Shown in pieces: positions 34,592-56,643 of a DNA stretch of 64,000 nucleotides. A model generated the notes under the pieces. It had not been told where the DNA came from. It did no database searches and saw only the letters and a program-made list of their open reading frames with translations. A program made the translations under genes and the position numbers. Within the stretch, counting starts at the first letter, position 1. Each line of letters starts with the position of its first letter. Source of the DNA: Chondrilla cf. caribensis (taxonomy: Eukaryota; Porifera; Demospongiae; Chondrillida; Chondrillidae); assembly GCA_964020155.1 (NCBI GenBank), contig OZ026549.1, positions 3,684,633 through 3,748,632 of the forward strand, read 5' to 3'.

Positions 34592-36311
34592 AGCAAGAAA
34601 TCAATATGAAAAATCCGCGAAAGAAGCATTCTCAAACACAGATGTGCATATAACCACCCACGGACAATGACACCTTGGAGCTGCTCTTGGGTGCTAAGCT
34701 TTCACAGAGGAATATTTGAATAACAAAGTAAAGAAGTGGACAACAGATATCACAAACCTGGCAAAATCGCAACACCACAACTCCATGCAGCCTATGCAGC
34801 ATATGTTTATGGCTTAGCCAATCGCTGGACTTATCTAATGAGAACAATTCCAGACATTGACGATCTGCTAGAACCACTGGAGAATGCAATTCATCAACAT
34901 CTTATCCCAGCACTCACTGGATGTCCACCATGCTCTGCTATTGAAAGAGATTTACTTGTGCTCCCTGTTCATCTTGGAGGCTTAGGCCTTCATGACCCCT
35001 CAAGTCTATCCTCAGAGACCTTCCAATCTTTGGAACATATCACTGAACCACTTGCCGCGCTAATAATCTCCCAAGATTTGGAGAAAACACCTGATTTTGA
35101 CACCATCTCCACTATCAAGAAAGAAATCAAAAAGGGAAATTGGCAGCTACAAGATGAAAAAGCACAAACTGTGTATGACCACCTCACACCAGAGTTGAAG
35201 CGATGCGTTCACCTCTCCAAGAAAAAAGGCTCTTCCTCATGGTTATCTGTTCTTCCACTTGAAGAACATGGCTTTTATCTCCATAAAGGAAAGTTTCGTG
35301 ATGCATTATTCCTACCATATGGATGAAGGCTGAACAACACGCCTCTTACATGCAACTGCAGGGCAAAATTCTCAATCACAACATGATCTACCATATGGGA
35401 GATTTTCCAACTATTCGCCACAACGAAATTTGTGACAAAACAGCCTCCCTCCTTACTGAAGAAACAATGTTACCACAGAGCCCCAGCTCCAGCCATTCAG
35501 TGGTGAATACTTGACAGCCCACTCTGCAAATACCGACGATGGAGCCCACATAGACATTCACGCCAAAGGTTTTTGGAACTAGTCATAAGATGCATTATTG
35601 ACGTAAGGGTTTTCTACCCCAACACATCATCCAATTGTTTAACAAACATCTCCTTGTTATTTAAGACATGAACAAAGCAAGAAACGGGACTTTGGACAAA
35701 GAATTAGAGATGTTGAGTGTGGAGTATTTACCCCCTTAGTTCTTTCATCCACCGGAGGCAAGGGAAGAGAGGCAACAACCTTCTATAAACGCCTGGCTGA
35801 CTTGCTAGCACACCAACGACAAGTCCCCTACTCAAAGGTGATCGGATGGTTAAGGTGCAGACTATCTTTTGTTTTGATCAGATCCTTGATTATGTGTATC
35901 CATGGAAGCAGATCCTCCTACCATCGCCCAATCAATGGATCGCATATTATTCTAGCCACATCTGAGGGATGTAATCCCTCTGATGATGCATAACTTCACA
36001 TTGTACTTATAATATTATGATTTATATTTCATGTTTTTTTGGCTTGTCAATGTCACTCCATTACTTAACAAGGCTTATTGTATACAGTGGAACCTCTTTA
36101 TAAAGGACATATTGGGACCAGCTAATTTGTCCACTGTAGAGAGGTTGTCCACTCTTTAGAGGTGAAAAATGTATTAACACTATAGGGAAGTTCATTTTTG
36201 GATCCAAGAAAGTGTCCTTCGTAGGGAGGTATTTTATATGGTTTCCTTTATTGGGAGAGTCCTTTAATAGAGGTTACACTGTATTTATATTATTAATAAT
36301 AGATACACATC
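34592..36311 (+). mobile_element. Retroelement insertion with 10-bp target duplication
   Basis: GTTTGCCTAT stands at both borders (34582-34591 and 36312-36321). The related uninterrupted sequence lies, inverted, near 7440-7470. The insert starts inside a reverse-transcriptase polyprotein: PQLHAAYAAYVYGLANRW and LPALTG-type region, LPVHLGGLGLHDPSSLSSE, SSWLSVLPLEEHGFYLHKG (34736-35326). Frame changes follow, and then VIGWLRCRLSFVLIRSLIMC (35835-35895). It is 5'-truncated, as expected for target-primed insertion, and carries several frameshifts. Confidence 0.75.
36085..36281. mobile_element. 197-bp MITE inside the retroelement insertion
   Basis: Ends CAGTGGAACCTCTTTATAAA and its near complement (TTTAATAGAGGTTACACTG), flanked by TA at 36083-36084 and 36282-36283. 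Related end sequences occur at 60242 and 63150. Confidence 0.8.
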
Positions 36312-37055
36312 GTTTGCCTATTCTGATCAACCATCCTTACCCTAGCTTAACCTATCACTAAATACAACTAGCTCTTCCCTATATACTTCATCATAATAAT
36401 TTAAGTATAAATAATTATGCATAGTACATGTGAGTTATGATTGTAAACTGATACTTGCATACTAATACTACTACAACAGCATATTGTGTTTCCATCAATG
36501 CACACATAAGGCACCATTAATACAACTAATGACAACATTTGAATTCATCGTTGCATCATTATAATATTATTGAATATATACAAACTGTTATTATGGATTT
36601 TAAACATAACAACAGTTTAAAAATATCGTATTCAGATGACATTCTACATCTTGATTAATTGTATAGAGTCACCAGAAATGCCTACTACTATTGCACTGTC
36701 ATCAAACACACTGAGGTACATGCATGTACGAAATAGTCTGTGTATGTAATACTGCATCTGCAGTGAAACCTGTCGTTATAACAATGGTATGTTGTGAAAC
36801 TGTAACAGTTGGATTATACTGGAATAGAGTATATGCTCAATTGCTTGAGTGGTCATAATAGACCAGTTCAACTGCATGATACCAATTGTACTTTCATCAA
36901 TGAACATGTATCCTTAACAGAACTCAAGAAGCCAGCTTCAAAAACTATAAATTCAATGTTTGCTTCAAAATTAACACCTACAATATATATCAACGTGTCT
37001 AATAAGAGTATGTATGTACTACATGTACGGGATTGGGGATGTGTGTACAGTTCAG
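36290..37055. other. Intergenic
   Basis: The inverted remainder of the 7375-7470 block lies at 36310-36400, then AT-rich DNA leading to the dynein 3' flank (36940-37010 resembles 11800-11860). No gene. Confidence 0.5.
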
Positions 37056-38643
37056 TTACTTGGTGTCACACAAGAGTGCAACTTCCCTCAGCACCCAGTG
37101 GTCGGGATGCTGCACGGTCTTCATTAGCAGTGTAGTGATGTAGGTCAGATCAGTACGACGAGGCTTCTTGTAAACAGGACACTGATAGAGTTTCGGGTCC
37201 TTCATTGTTAGAGAGTTGACAGCATAAATGTGCACCACAGGAAGAGGACAGAAGAGAACCTTGTTGGTTGGTTCGAGGAGTTTCATGTTCTTTTTGTCCC
37301 ATCCTGCTCCATCCAAGAACAGTCTGTAGACATAGACGTCTTCCTCGGGGGCTGCTGTGATGTCATCCTTCATCATCTTAGTCATGTCGTTGTGAAGGAC
37401 AACAATGTCCTGTGCCCATCCTTTGTGGGCACGGGTCACCTCCTGGACAAACACAGGATCGAGAGAGGAGACAATGATGAATATCACATTCAACAATCCA
37501 GTACATACAGTCAGGTATGACAGAGCAAACACACAAAAGCATTCCTTTTGAAGATGACACCCTCTCATGATCAGGAGCATTTAGAATCCATGTATACATT
37601 ATTTGCCAAAGTACCATATAGCTGGAAATGTATATTGGCGGAGAATTTTGGCGAATTGGCAATTTTCAAATGTATCACCAAATTGATTATAATCCGTCAA
37701 ATTATGGCTCAGAAACAAATAGTCTTATGATGCAATCTTATATTTATAGGCTGTGAATATAATTATAACCCACCAGAAAGCAACCGTCAAAATAAAAACC
37801 ACCAAAAATTAAATAGCCCAAAATTGCCAATATATCCAGCTGTACGGTTTTATTATTGTGCACCCAAGCCAAAAATGCTTTGCACACTCACACCAGCACT
37901 TCATAGTTTCCTAGATAACTGTATATATACACAGAGACACTCACTGTTCTAAGTACATAGGTCAAAGTTTATTATATACTGTTGAAGGACTACAATGGAC
38001 ACATAAAATGTAGGCAATACACACAGCATCTACATTACATAGGAATTAATTGCACATCTATAATACAACACTGCACTCTCCATACAGGTTAGTTGAGTAT
38101 AGTTTCAATTTCGAATTCTACATACTGAGACTTTCCAGATATTCTATACCATTGCACCCGTCCACACAGAAGAGTTCATCACACATAGCCTAACCTGTCT
38201 CATTGCGCAGTGAGGAATCCTTGAGGGTTGAAGAAACCAGTCATCCAAAACACTTTCGGTCTTCCCTGGAACACCCATGATCTGAACTGTGTGTCTCTGT
38301 CTAGCAACTCAGTGTACCAGAAGCTGATTGTGGAGGAGCCTCAAGATATCTTCTGCCACAACTTGGGCACCCTGGCATCATACGTGGAGTCCAGTGTGTC
38401 CCTTAGCATCTAGTAGGGTAGCGTGTACGTTGTGAATGTGAAGTGGGTGTACTGTATTTTTGGGAGAATAACAAGAGTTTATCATACGTACCTCGCTCAT
38501 AATGATGGTACCATCAATGGCCAACTGGAGGTCCTGCAACGTGCTCCTCACAGTAACTATCACTCTCTGCATTCAATCAATTTCTTGTCCTAGGAATATG
38601 TTCATGGGTGCCAGTGCTCCCATCTCCTTCAGCCTCGCCCGTA
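37056..38643 (-). pseudogene. Dynein heavy chain 3' end, copy B (frameshift and stop)
   Basis: Minus-strand exons 38643-38492 (RARLKEMGALAPMNIFL, then IVTVRSTLQDLQLAIDGTII), 38409-38195 ([15 protein letters not shown] type) and 37442-37056 ([12 protein letters not shown] to VALLCDTK). These belong to the C-terminal region of DNAH5/DNAH8-type outer-arm dynein heavy chains. Lesions: TGA at 38575-38573 where arginine is expected between EID and MQRV; exon 2 is 215 nt against 213 in copy A because of two extra bases near 38206. The last exon is open (387 nt). Nothing upstream of 38643 looks like dynein, so the copy is truncated. Confidence 0.85.
37618..37843. mobile_element. MITE in dynein copy B intron
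   Basis: Ends AGCTGGAAAT and ATATCCAGCT, interior GGCGAATTGGCAATTTTCAA as in copy A (12470-12689). It occupies the same intron. Confidence 0.6.
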
Positions 38644-38649
38644 CTTAAG

Positions 38650-39780
38650 TGAACAAGAATAGAAATTGATTCCAATAAAGAGCAGTACGAATAGATGTAT
38701 GTGCATAATATTATAACATGATTACACATAAGTAAGTACAGTATGCATGGAATATATATTGTTGTATTGGTTAATACATACACTGATCATAGGCGGAGGA
38801 ATGGTTTGGCAAGTGGGGGTGGGGCTATAAAGGCCATGGCGCTGTACTCATGATTAATTTGCAATTGTCCGTGCATGCAATACTCTACATAGACATTCTT
38901 GGCCCCACCTTTGTGCCCCACCCCGGCCCCCCTGTTCCACCGCCCATGCCGATATCTATGCATGACATACTCAGTCACATTAGCAGTTTAAGAAAAAGTT
39001 TCAAAGTTGTAAGACTTATGCCCATTTGAGAAATAATTCAAGAGCAGCTTCCTGATGAGCCTCAGTTGTTGACCCACAAATAGATCATTTAGAAACAATT
39101 GTTCATCCAACAATTCCTAGTCACACAAGATAAGATTAACAGTGTTGTATTAGGCTATTATATATTAAATAAGTTATATGACTTAAGTTACATAATGAAT
39201 AAGCCCGTAGTAACAAACTATGCATAGTACATGTGAGTTACAATTGGAAACTGATACTCATATACTAATAATTACTATAGCATAATATTGTTTCCATCAA
39301 TATAATATTAACATAAGGCATGACACCAATAATGAGAACATGATTTATTGTTGCGTTTGTATATTGAGTACAATCAAACTCGATTAGTGCATACCGGGGA
39401 TAATACGTACCAACAGTTAGCACTTACAAATCTCTGAGAATGTAGGACGCTTTCTATTGTTTTACCAACAAATCACATTGGATAGCGTGTACCCGAATAT
39501 GACGTATTTCTGTTATGGTGTACTTATGACACTGGCCTAAGCGTGAGAACCCTTGGATAGTACGTATGTGGGGAGGCAAAAGTCATGGTTGCAGGGAAGA
39601 AAAATAATCTATTTCTTTGAAGTAGAAGTTGAAATAGAGTGTGATGAAACAGACTCACATTTCTGAACAGCTCAGTCTTCCAAATAGTATGGTGAATACA
39701 ATTTGGAAGAATAGGGAAACCTTAAAGCGCCAGTTTGAGTCATATAAAAGTAGGCATGTTTAAGCTAACCTTGGTATTGC
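38650..39780. other. Spacer of the dynein/receptor unit
   Basis: 39025-39165 matches 10085-10215, and 39246-39780 matches 13318-13850. No gene seen. Confidence 0.5.
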
Positions 39781-39784
39781 ACTA

Positions 39785-39991
39785 ATGATGATTGGTGTAA
39801 TATTGAGAGAGAAACACACACACAATACAGCTATCAAACTACAATGTACTGAGAGGAGAGAGAAAATTGGAATGGATAATTACCAATTGCAATTACCAGT
39901 GATTGCTAATGTCAACACTGAGACCTATGAGAATAATTATTGGATGTTGACAAAATGGATGACACAGATCATCCATGGCAATATGGAGTGA
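39785..39991 (+). pseudogene. Relic of the receptor tail exon
   Basis: A short open frame reads MIGVILREKHTHNTAIKLQ, then LPVIANVNTETYENN, then MTQ. This corresponds to VIGVILIAKSKKHTHTIQ, LPVMITNINSEAYQE and MDD of the intact tail (51345-51560). The membrane span is gone apart from its last residues, and the end is altered. It is the tail of a lost receptor copy lying just upstream of the intact one. Confidence 0.7.
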
Positions 39992-40583
39992 TACTTGTTA
40001 GGAGAGCAGTTCCTGACTGAACGAGTAGTATTTGAAATGGATAATATTCAGTTAATGGACAGTAAAGCTGTGAGGGGCATTGCTGAGAATAAACAACTGG
40101 AAATGTCATATAAGTGTAAACACTTTCCTTTCTATTCCTTCTTCGTCTTCTTCTTCTATATTAGTCGATGTTAGAGATCTCTGACTGATTGAAGGTGTCG
40201 ACTAACTGGAGGGCTAAGAACGTTCTACGTTTACTTATAATAATACAAGAGAATCCTAACCTCTTCGTGGGAAATGATAACGAGTAGACATATTAGGATA
40301 CTTAAACTCCACCCACCGCCTGACACTGCATCTCCAAAAAGCACGAGACTCAGTATAATAATACTAACTTAAAGGTTTCCGCCCAGTCATTCATCGACTT
40401 TTCTCAGTTGTTTTATCGGCGGCTATCGTCACGTCCAGGTAAGCCGACGTTGGTGTAAGAGCAAAAAGGCCGAGAGAATGGAATTCGGCCGGGGTAGGTT
40501 TTCTCAGCCAATTTCTGTTGGATAAGAACGAAAATATTCCTGCATGCTCCCATACATGTCTCCTAATACATATTTGTATTTTG

Positions 40584-40762
40584 CCACGGCCAACGACTCA
40601 AATACATTATTATAGGCCATTTCGTTGGGATTCTAAGTGAATTAGAATAGTTTGTGTCTGTAGACCCTACTTATGTGTGCACAAGTGACACAAAATCATG
40701 TTTTTACTTGGAATCAAAACGAAATGGCCTATAATGATGTATTTTAGTCGTTGGCGATGGCC
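40584..40762. mobile_element. 179-bp MITE with about 43-bp inverted repeats
   Basis: Arms CAACGACT then AAATACAT, ATTATAGGCCATTTCGTT on the left and their near complement on the right. The corresponding place in the paralogous block (about 15410) lacks it: TTTGTATTTCGACG there against TTTGTATTTTG[element]GAATTTCG here. It is a recent insertion after the duplication. Confidence 0.85.
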
Positions 40763-41121
40763 GAATTTCGTGTGTACTATCCAACTATGCCAATCCGGGA
40801 CTGGCAATACAACAAGCAGATATTACCCTATAAATCCTTATCTAACTAACAAGAAACAGGTTTGAGTAGCTGGTCTTAATAATTACTATTTTGGACGCAA
40901 TTAGATCATCCACGCTCACGAAGTTGTGAATTGTCATCATTTTTAATGGAAGTGATAACGGAACCTCTGCTCACCGTTGTTATGTGTTTAATATAACGCT
41001 ACTCTGCTGGTAGTCGTATGTAGTCCAATAAAGGGGCAATTTTTAATCTGGCGAACAGGATCAAAAAGCCGCGTGTTCTTGGTCCCCGGTCCCGGTAGCA
41101 GCATTTTTCCTTCATAAGCAT

Positions 41122-41334
41122 TTGTACTCATCTTCCAGGGACTGTCGTTACTATAATATGGTGGAGGAAGGGTGTACCATAGGTATCGGGACAGCTGGGC
41201 CTTGTATAGACATTCCTGATGCCATTTGCTGCACAGAAAGGAGACTATTTCGGAAGAGTTGTAACCCTGCACCCCAATGTAATTATGATTCTAGAACTCT
41301 GGATTCCATTATTTTCCACTACCAATTGTGGTAG
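41122..41334 (+). other. Cysteine-rich open frame upstream of the receptor, unassigned
   Basis: About 70 codons with eight or nine cysteines (RDCRYYNMVEEGC, GPCIDIPDAICC, SCNPAPQC). It is preceded by a TTCCAG that could act as an acceptor, but no ATG in good context or donor is obvious. It could be an upstream exon of an older receptor copy or chance. I recognise no family. Confidence 0.25.
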
Positions 41335-41520
41335 AAAGAAGACCTGAAGTTTTGCATGGGATTATCTTGTCTATTAGACAAAACACTGGTCGTTAATTAG
41401 CCACTGTGTTACATCACAGAAACTAGTAACCATGCAGTGATCTAGTATTTGTCCTCATTCTATACTCTGTAAGGCAACTAATTAAGTTGTCTATCATTAA
41501 TTTTATAGACTCTTGAAAGC

Positions 41521-51560
<10,040 letters not shown>

Positions 51561-52309
51561 TACCTGTTTTGAGAGCAGGATATCAATTGGGAGGATTTCT
51601 GATTGAGTTGCTGATACATAGCTAATACATAGCATAAATGTGTGCTTAACACTTGGTAGGTAAATAAACAGAGTGTGTTCTATTATAATATATTATGTGC
51701 TTTATATATTTGACATTAAATTGAAGTTTAATTATCAATAATAATTAATTTTTAAGGAGTTTCTGACCAGTACCATAATGATAAAATTATTAATATCTAC
51801 TTCTTGATATTTACTTTATGTAGTTTTGAACAGAAGGATATATAGTAATCATTCCTTGAAATAAAGGGATAGAAATAAATGCTACTGATCACTCAGATTT
51901 CATACTGAAATGTTGTCACTGGCCTTGAATATCTGTTTCATCCATCACTAACAAAGTATACACACAACCAATATCATTTTAGATTGCAGAATATGTTATC
52001 ATTCATAAATACCATGACAAATTATTTTAAATATTATATATACTATATAATATTACATGACAATTTTCAAATTGCATTGCATTCTTTATAATTTATGAAT
52101 TGTAATAAGATCATGTCATAATTTTCACTCCTGAGTATTCCACATCTACTTAATAGACTATCTACTCATTATAAATTTGCATCAAGATATTGGTTACATG
52201 CATAATTATTATATATATATATAGGGATCTAGCTATATATATCATATGTACCTGTATGGGGATATATAGGAACCTGTATGGATATTAGGTGCATGGATAG
52301 TATTCATTG
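51561..52309. other. Receptor 3' flank, AT-rich
   Basis: No gene. Possible polyadenylation signals (AATAAA, for example near 51663 and 51860) lie within 300 bp of the receptor stop. Confidence 0.5.
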
Positions 52310-52620
52310 ATCCTCAATGTATTAGGCAGAACATATGTCAGTATACCGGTATCTTAATATAGCTATATTTAGGCAAAGGCATGAAATTGGGAAATGAATT
52401 CCCCACACATCCCCTGACTCATCACTCTCACGAATACATTAGGTCTACACCCTAGCAGTCAGGATGATCAATTGTCTTCGTACAATTGCTTCTTCAACAA
52501 TCCCGATCCCATTTTGTTTCATATCTTCGAAGACAGACCAACCCAAATAGCATCTATAAACTGTGTAAAGTGATGACAGCTAAAAATGGCTACCCAAACA
52601 CGAAAAGGGTCGGATTTAAT
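52310..52620 (+). pseudogene. ANK-family relic: leader block fused to a CARD-exon fragment
   Basis: 52310-52490 matches the ANK1/ANK2 leader (GCTATATTTAGGCA, CCTGACTCATCAC, TAGGTCTACACC). After a short gap, 52518-52610 matches the CARD-like exon (CATCTTCGAAGACAG-type stretch, ATCTATAAACTGTGTAAAGT). Everything between (ankyrins, Death domain) is missing. The fragment has changes such as GGCTACCC for GGCTACC. Confidence 0.8.
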
Positions 52621-55092
52621 CTGGCATAGCTAGCCCCATTCCTCTGTCACGAGTCGGCTACGCCACACGAGATCGGAATGGCTATATTTTTAGGCATTGA
52701 CATTTTAGGTAGTTTACTTGAGATTCCTATTATTAGGGTCTACTATTTTTAGCGACTTTAGGGTTGGCATGTTATTAGTACTGTATTACTATCGAGATCA
52801 AATAATATTAACGCGTATTATACTAACTTTTACAATACAGGTACTCTTGTATTCATTAATATAAAATGGTAACAATTATTATACTGGCTAATTATAGTAG
52901 CGTCATGAGGTCTAAGGTAATCTCAGCTACCTACTCTATGATTTGACTCATGACTGTATTTTTGGGAAGAAAATCGAACATCGAACCCAGTCAATCGCGA
53001 TCGATGATGCCACCAATTCTTCATTAGCTACCGAAGGTGAGCTATAGGCCAATTGTAACCTATATTTTTCGCTGTCTAGAAGGAAGGCTTGGAGGGACAA
53101 CGGTTACATTCATATCTATACCCTTGTGTCTGAGTTTTGATTTCTGTACCCATGTTACCCTTTGAGTAATAAGGAGTGTTTCTCTCCCAAATACCAATTG
53201 AACGGTCAGGAGTCATCACGGGCGCTATTATGATAACGGACATGATAACGGAGGCGTACCTCAGGTTAAACGTTACCAATTGAATGTTCTATGTAATCAT
53301 TTTCTCCCACATTGGGCTTCATTAGGAATGCACTACAAAAGGTCATAGTCGTTCAAGTATCCATACCTTATAGGCTTGATTCTATGTATAGCGAATATTA
53401 ATTTTATTATCTGGTAGAATAGCTAGATCTAGCGATAGACAATCAGCACTGTGTGTGTGACTTTTATACCATTGAATTGTCAACTATGTAACCATAATAG
53501 ACTTACAACTACCTATGAAGTAGCCAACGTTACGTATGCAGGGGTAAAGAAACTAATGTCATTGATTAATTCGCATCATGAAGAAATGTGGGGCAGGAAC
53601 CAATTTTCTTTGAAACGCAGGTTACACTACTACTGTTCATATTATGTGTAACTTGGTTGACATCACATTCTTTTACACGAGTGGTGCATATTCTGTTGAT
53701 GTATCTATGACATTTTTGAAATATTGTCACACACAGCTAATTAAGTACTGAATTTCTGACTTGCCTGCTCATTCAGTTAATTGTTCACATAAATTGACAC
53801 AGCAAGATAAATGATAATCGGAGATATGTTTACATGACATTGTCATACCAGCTGAGTTTTAGGATCGATATTGTCTGTGGTTGCACTCGTTTTCAAGTAC
53901 AGTATATATCATGTAGAGTTTCATTGTCAGGTAATGGGAAACAATAGTAATAATATCACTGATCACCCGATCCTCTTCCCAGTCAATATCATGCAATTAC
54001 AATTCTTTGTGTTACATGTCATTGAATGTTTAATATCATCTTATATGCTGCCATAATTAATATGCATGGACAGGTAAGTGATTAAGAAGGTGCAAACTAA
54101 TATTCATCATGAGAATTTTGTACTAGATTATAGGTAACAGTCAATTTCAAGTACATTAATTATCACCAGTTCATGAGGGCAATTTGTCTGACATTATACA
54201 AGACCTGAGGATGCTTAACAGGTATATAATACTTGGCAAATTGTACACTCCACAAAGAAATTACGAAATGCTGCAGTTATCAACTTGATAATCAAATTTA
54301 CTATGAATAATCTTATGAAAATTTATTACCAAAAAGTTGCCAATGAATAATTGGTTGTTTCCACTTAATATTTGATATCATATGGGAGTGCAAAAGGTAT
54401 TATGGTCTATGGGTAATACATGTTTATGCATTTGATATCCGCTCATTGATATCACTGATATTCTCCTGCATGGCAACGTCTTTGATGTATTTATGCCACG
54501 AGCAATGCAATAATACATAATATTATTTATGAAAATAATTAGAAAAATGGCTGGCATATTATTCTTAATTACTTGAACAGATTTTATAATAATTATCATG
54601 CATTAATGGTACTATCCGAGAAGTAATTTTCTACCCAGACAATAACCTCAAAGGGCTCTTGACGCTTTATATTCACGTAGCAACCTGCAATACATGGAAA
54701 ACCAAAATTTACTGCCAATTCCCATTAGATTGATCATTTTGGTTGTCAATTGTATAGTGTTGATTTTTGAATCTTGCTAAATAAATAATTATTAAGTTTT
54801 TAAGTACAACTCCCTGATAAACGTCAGCAGATACATACATGCCCATTAAGTACGTAGCAACATGGCTATTTTTGAAAAGGGAGTTGTTTGGCTAGGTAGC
54901 ATCTTATGGATACACTCTCCCTGTAGGCACACCACTGACAGAGGTAGCAGTCAGTTGCCGAAACGTTTGGTGAAATGAATTATTTATGGCTAGTGATATT
55001 CTAATGAACTTGGTTCAATACCATGGTTATTTAGAGCTAGTTTCATCTGAATTCATATTGTTTTCATTTTGACTTCCGGTGTGTAACGCTCG

Positions 55093-55097
<5 letters not shown>

Positions 55098-55144
<47 letters not shown>
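55098..55144. repeat. (TA)n microsatellite
   Basis: Uninterrupted TA run of about 47 bp. Nearby (55190-55255) a palindromic GGTATATCCCCGATATACC motif is followed by further GATATACCCCG words. Confidence 0.9.
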
Positions 55145-55148
<4 letters not shown>

Positions 55149-55768
55149 CCCGATTGGTGATATTGTCACTTAACTTCAAAAGCACCGACTACGGTATATC
55201 CCCGATATACCGGGGTATATTTCTGACCTCATTACTGATATACCCCGTTTTCTTAATTGAAAGGAAGCAATCAATTATCGCCGCACTTGTCACTTAAGAC
55301 AAGCAATGAACCAGCAATGCTGATACACAATGAACGCTGAAGACCACACCAATTCTGTTGAAGGAACACAAAATCAGCGCACAAACCTAGTGTTTTCAGA
55401 AGGGCGGCGAATCGAGAACGATTTTAACATGAATCGATCGCTCGTTTAGATCGACGACTTCGAGGTTCGGGCTTCCAGGCTGGATATTATTTACTCGGCC
55501 TATTTTCTTGGCGGCGTTTTGGGCACATAAGGATTTGTTCATTCCTCTAAGTCGGTAAGCTCAGAGAAACGATCGCTATTATCATTATCCCCACACCTCT
55601 TTTTGTTAGGTATTAGAGAGTTGATGGGTACTCGGTTATTGTTAACTTGCCCCTGATTAAAGGTTTTACTGTCGTTTTCAGCTCCCAAAGAAGTCTTTCC
55701 TCGCAAATTTCTCGTCTGTATTCACAACGCTAACATACTTTCGATTGTTTTGACGGGATACATATTTG

Positions 55769-55903
55769 TTATACCCCGCCTTTGCTGGGTACATGGGGAT
55801 ATACTTGAGTGTCAGGAAGTGATAACCTCGGGCTTCGCCCTCAGTATATCGCTTCCTGACACTCAAGTATATCCGCCATGTACCCAGCAAAGGCGGGGTA
55901 TAA
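55769..55903. mobile_element. 135-bp foldback element
   Basis: 56-57 bp arms starting TTATACCCCGCCTTTGCTGG, with only a few differences between them. The loop of about 22 bases includes GGGCTTCGCCC, itself a hairpin. TATA at the borders suggests a TA target. Confidence 0.9.
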
Positions 55904-56096
55904 CTAATACATATATAATATGTGTTCCTACGCGTGACCGCAACAATGAATTTATATTATAATTTATATTGTGCAAAATAAAGATGGCCAAATTTGAATA
56001 CCGGCAATTAGAAACTTGGGCTAGAAATCGTGCGCTGAAGCTCCGCCGAACGTAATAACTTCAGGGAAAGTTCTTCTCAACCTTAGAAAGACATCC

Positions 56097-56145
56097 AAGT
56101 AATTCGAGTGCGGGGGCGGCAGCCCCACGAGTTTCAACTCGAATT
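56097..56145. repeat. Short inverted repeat with GC-rich loop
   Basis: AAGTAATTCGAGT and its complement ACTCGAATTACTT flank a G/C-rich loop (GCGGGGGCGGCAGCCCC). The base composition is unlike the surroundings. Confidence 0.8.
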
Positions 56146-56643
56146 ACTTGTTGAAATCGGATTCAATCTATAATGGGAAGTGTCAAACTTTTCACTGAAG
56201 TGTGTTTATTTTAACTTAGTAGAAGCCATGTAACCTGTTTATGAGTGTAGTGGGTATTATTGTTCTCAACCCTATAGCTTGGGTCATGTTCGATATCTGA
56301 CCCATTGCACTCGTGAGTGATAATACTGATATCACTAATTCTAATTAATCTCATTTGCCCGTACTTTATGCTATAAAAATACATAATCAACGCGCATGAC
56401 ATTTTCTAGTATGAGAATTGATAATGGAACGCACCGTGTACTATGTAAATAGAACCAATCATGATATTAATGCAGCCCAGTATTAAACTGTCAGTGAATG
56501 AAATTGGTTAACAGGAGCCATAATTGGAGATTTCATTTATTAATGATTAATGATCTAAATGTATGAATATATAGCAAAATAATATAATATTGTTATCATA
56601 CATCATTTCCTATTTATAGAGTGGACCAGATAGCTAGTATGAG

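Larger units (their letters stand above)
52621..56600. other. Intergenic region upstream of ANK3
   Basis: No supported gene. Short open frames (for example 53451-53651, 53871-54056) show no recognisable domain. The region holds a (TA)n run and foldbacks listed separately. The ANK1/ANK2 leader block is not found directly upstream of ANK3. Confidence 0.45.

Noticed and set aside
53451..54056. Small open frames upstream of ANK3
   Set aside because: No domain, no splice-site support and no paralogue in the window.
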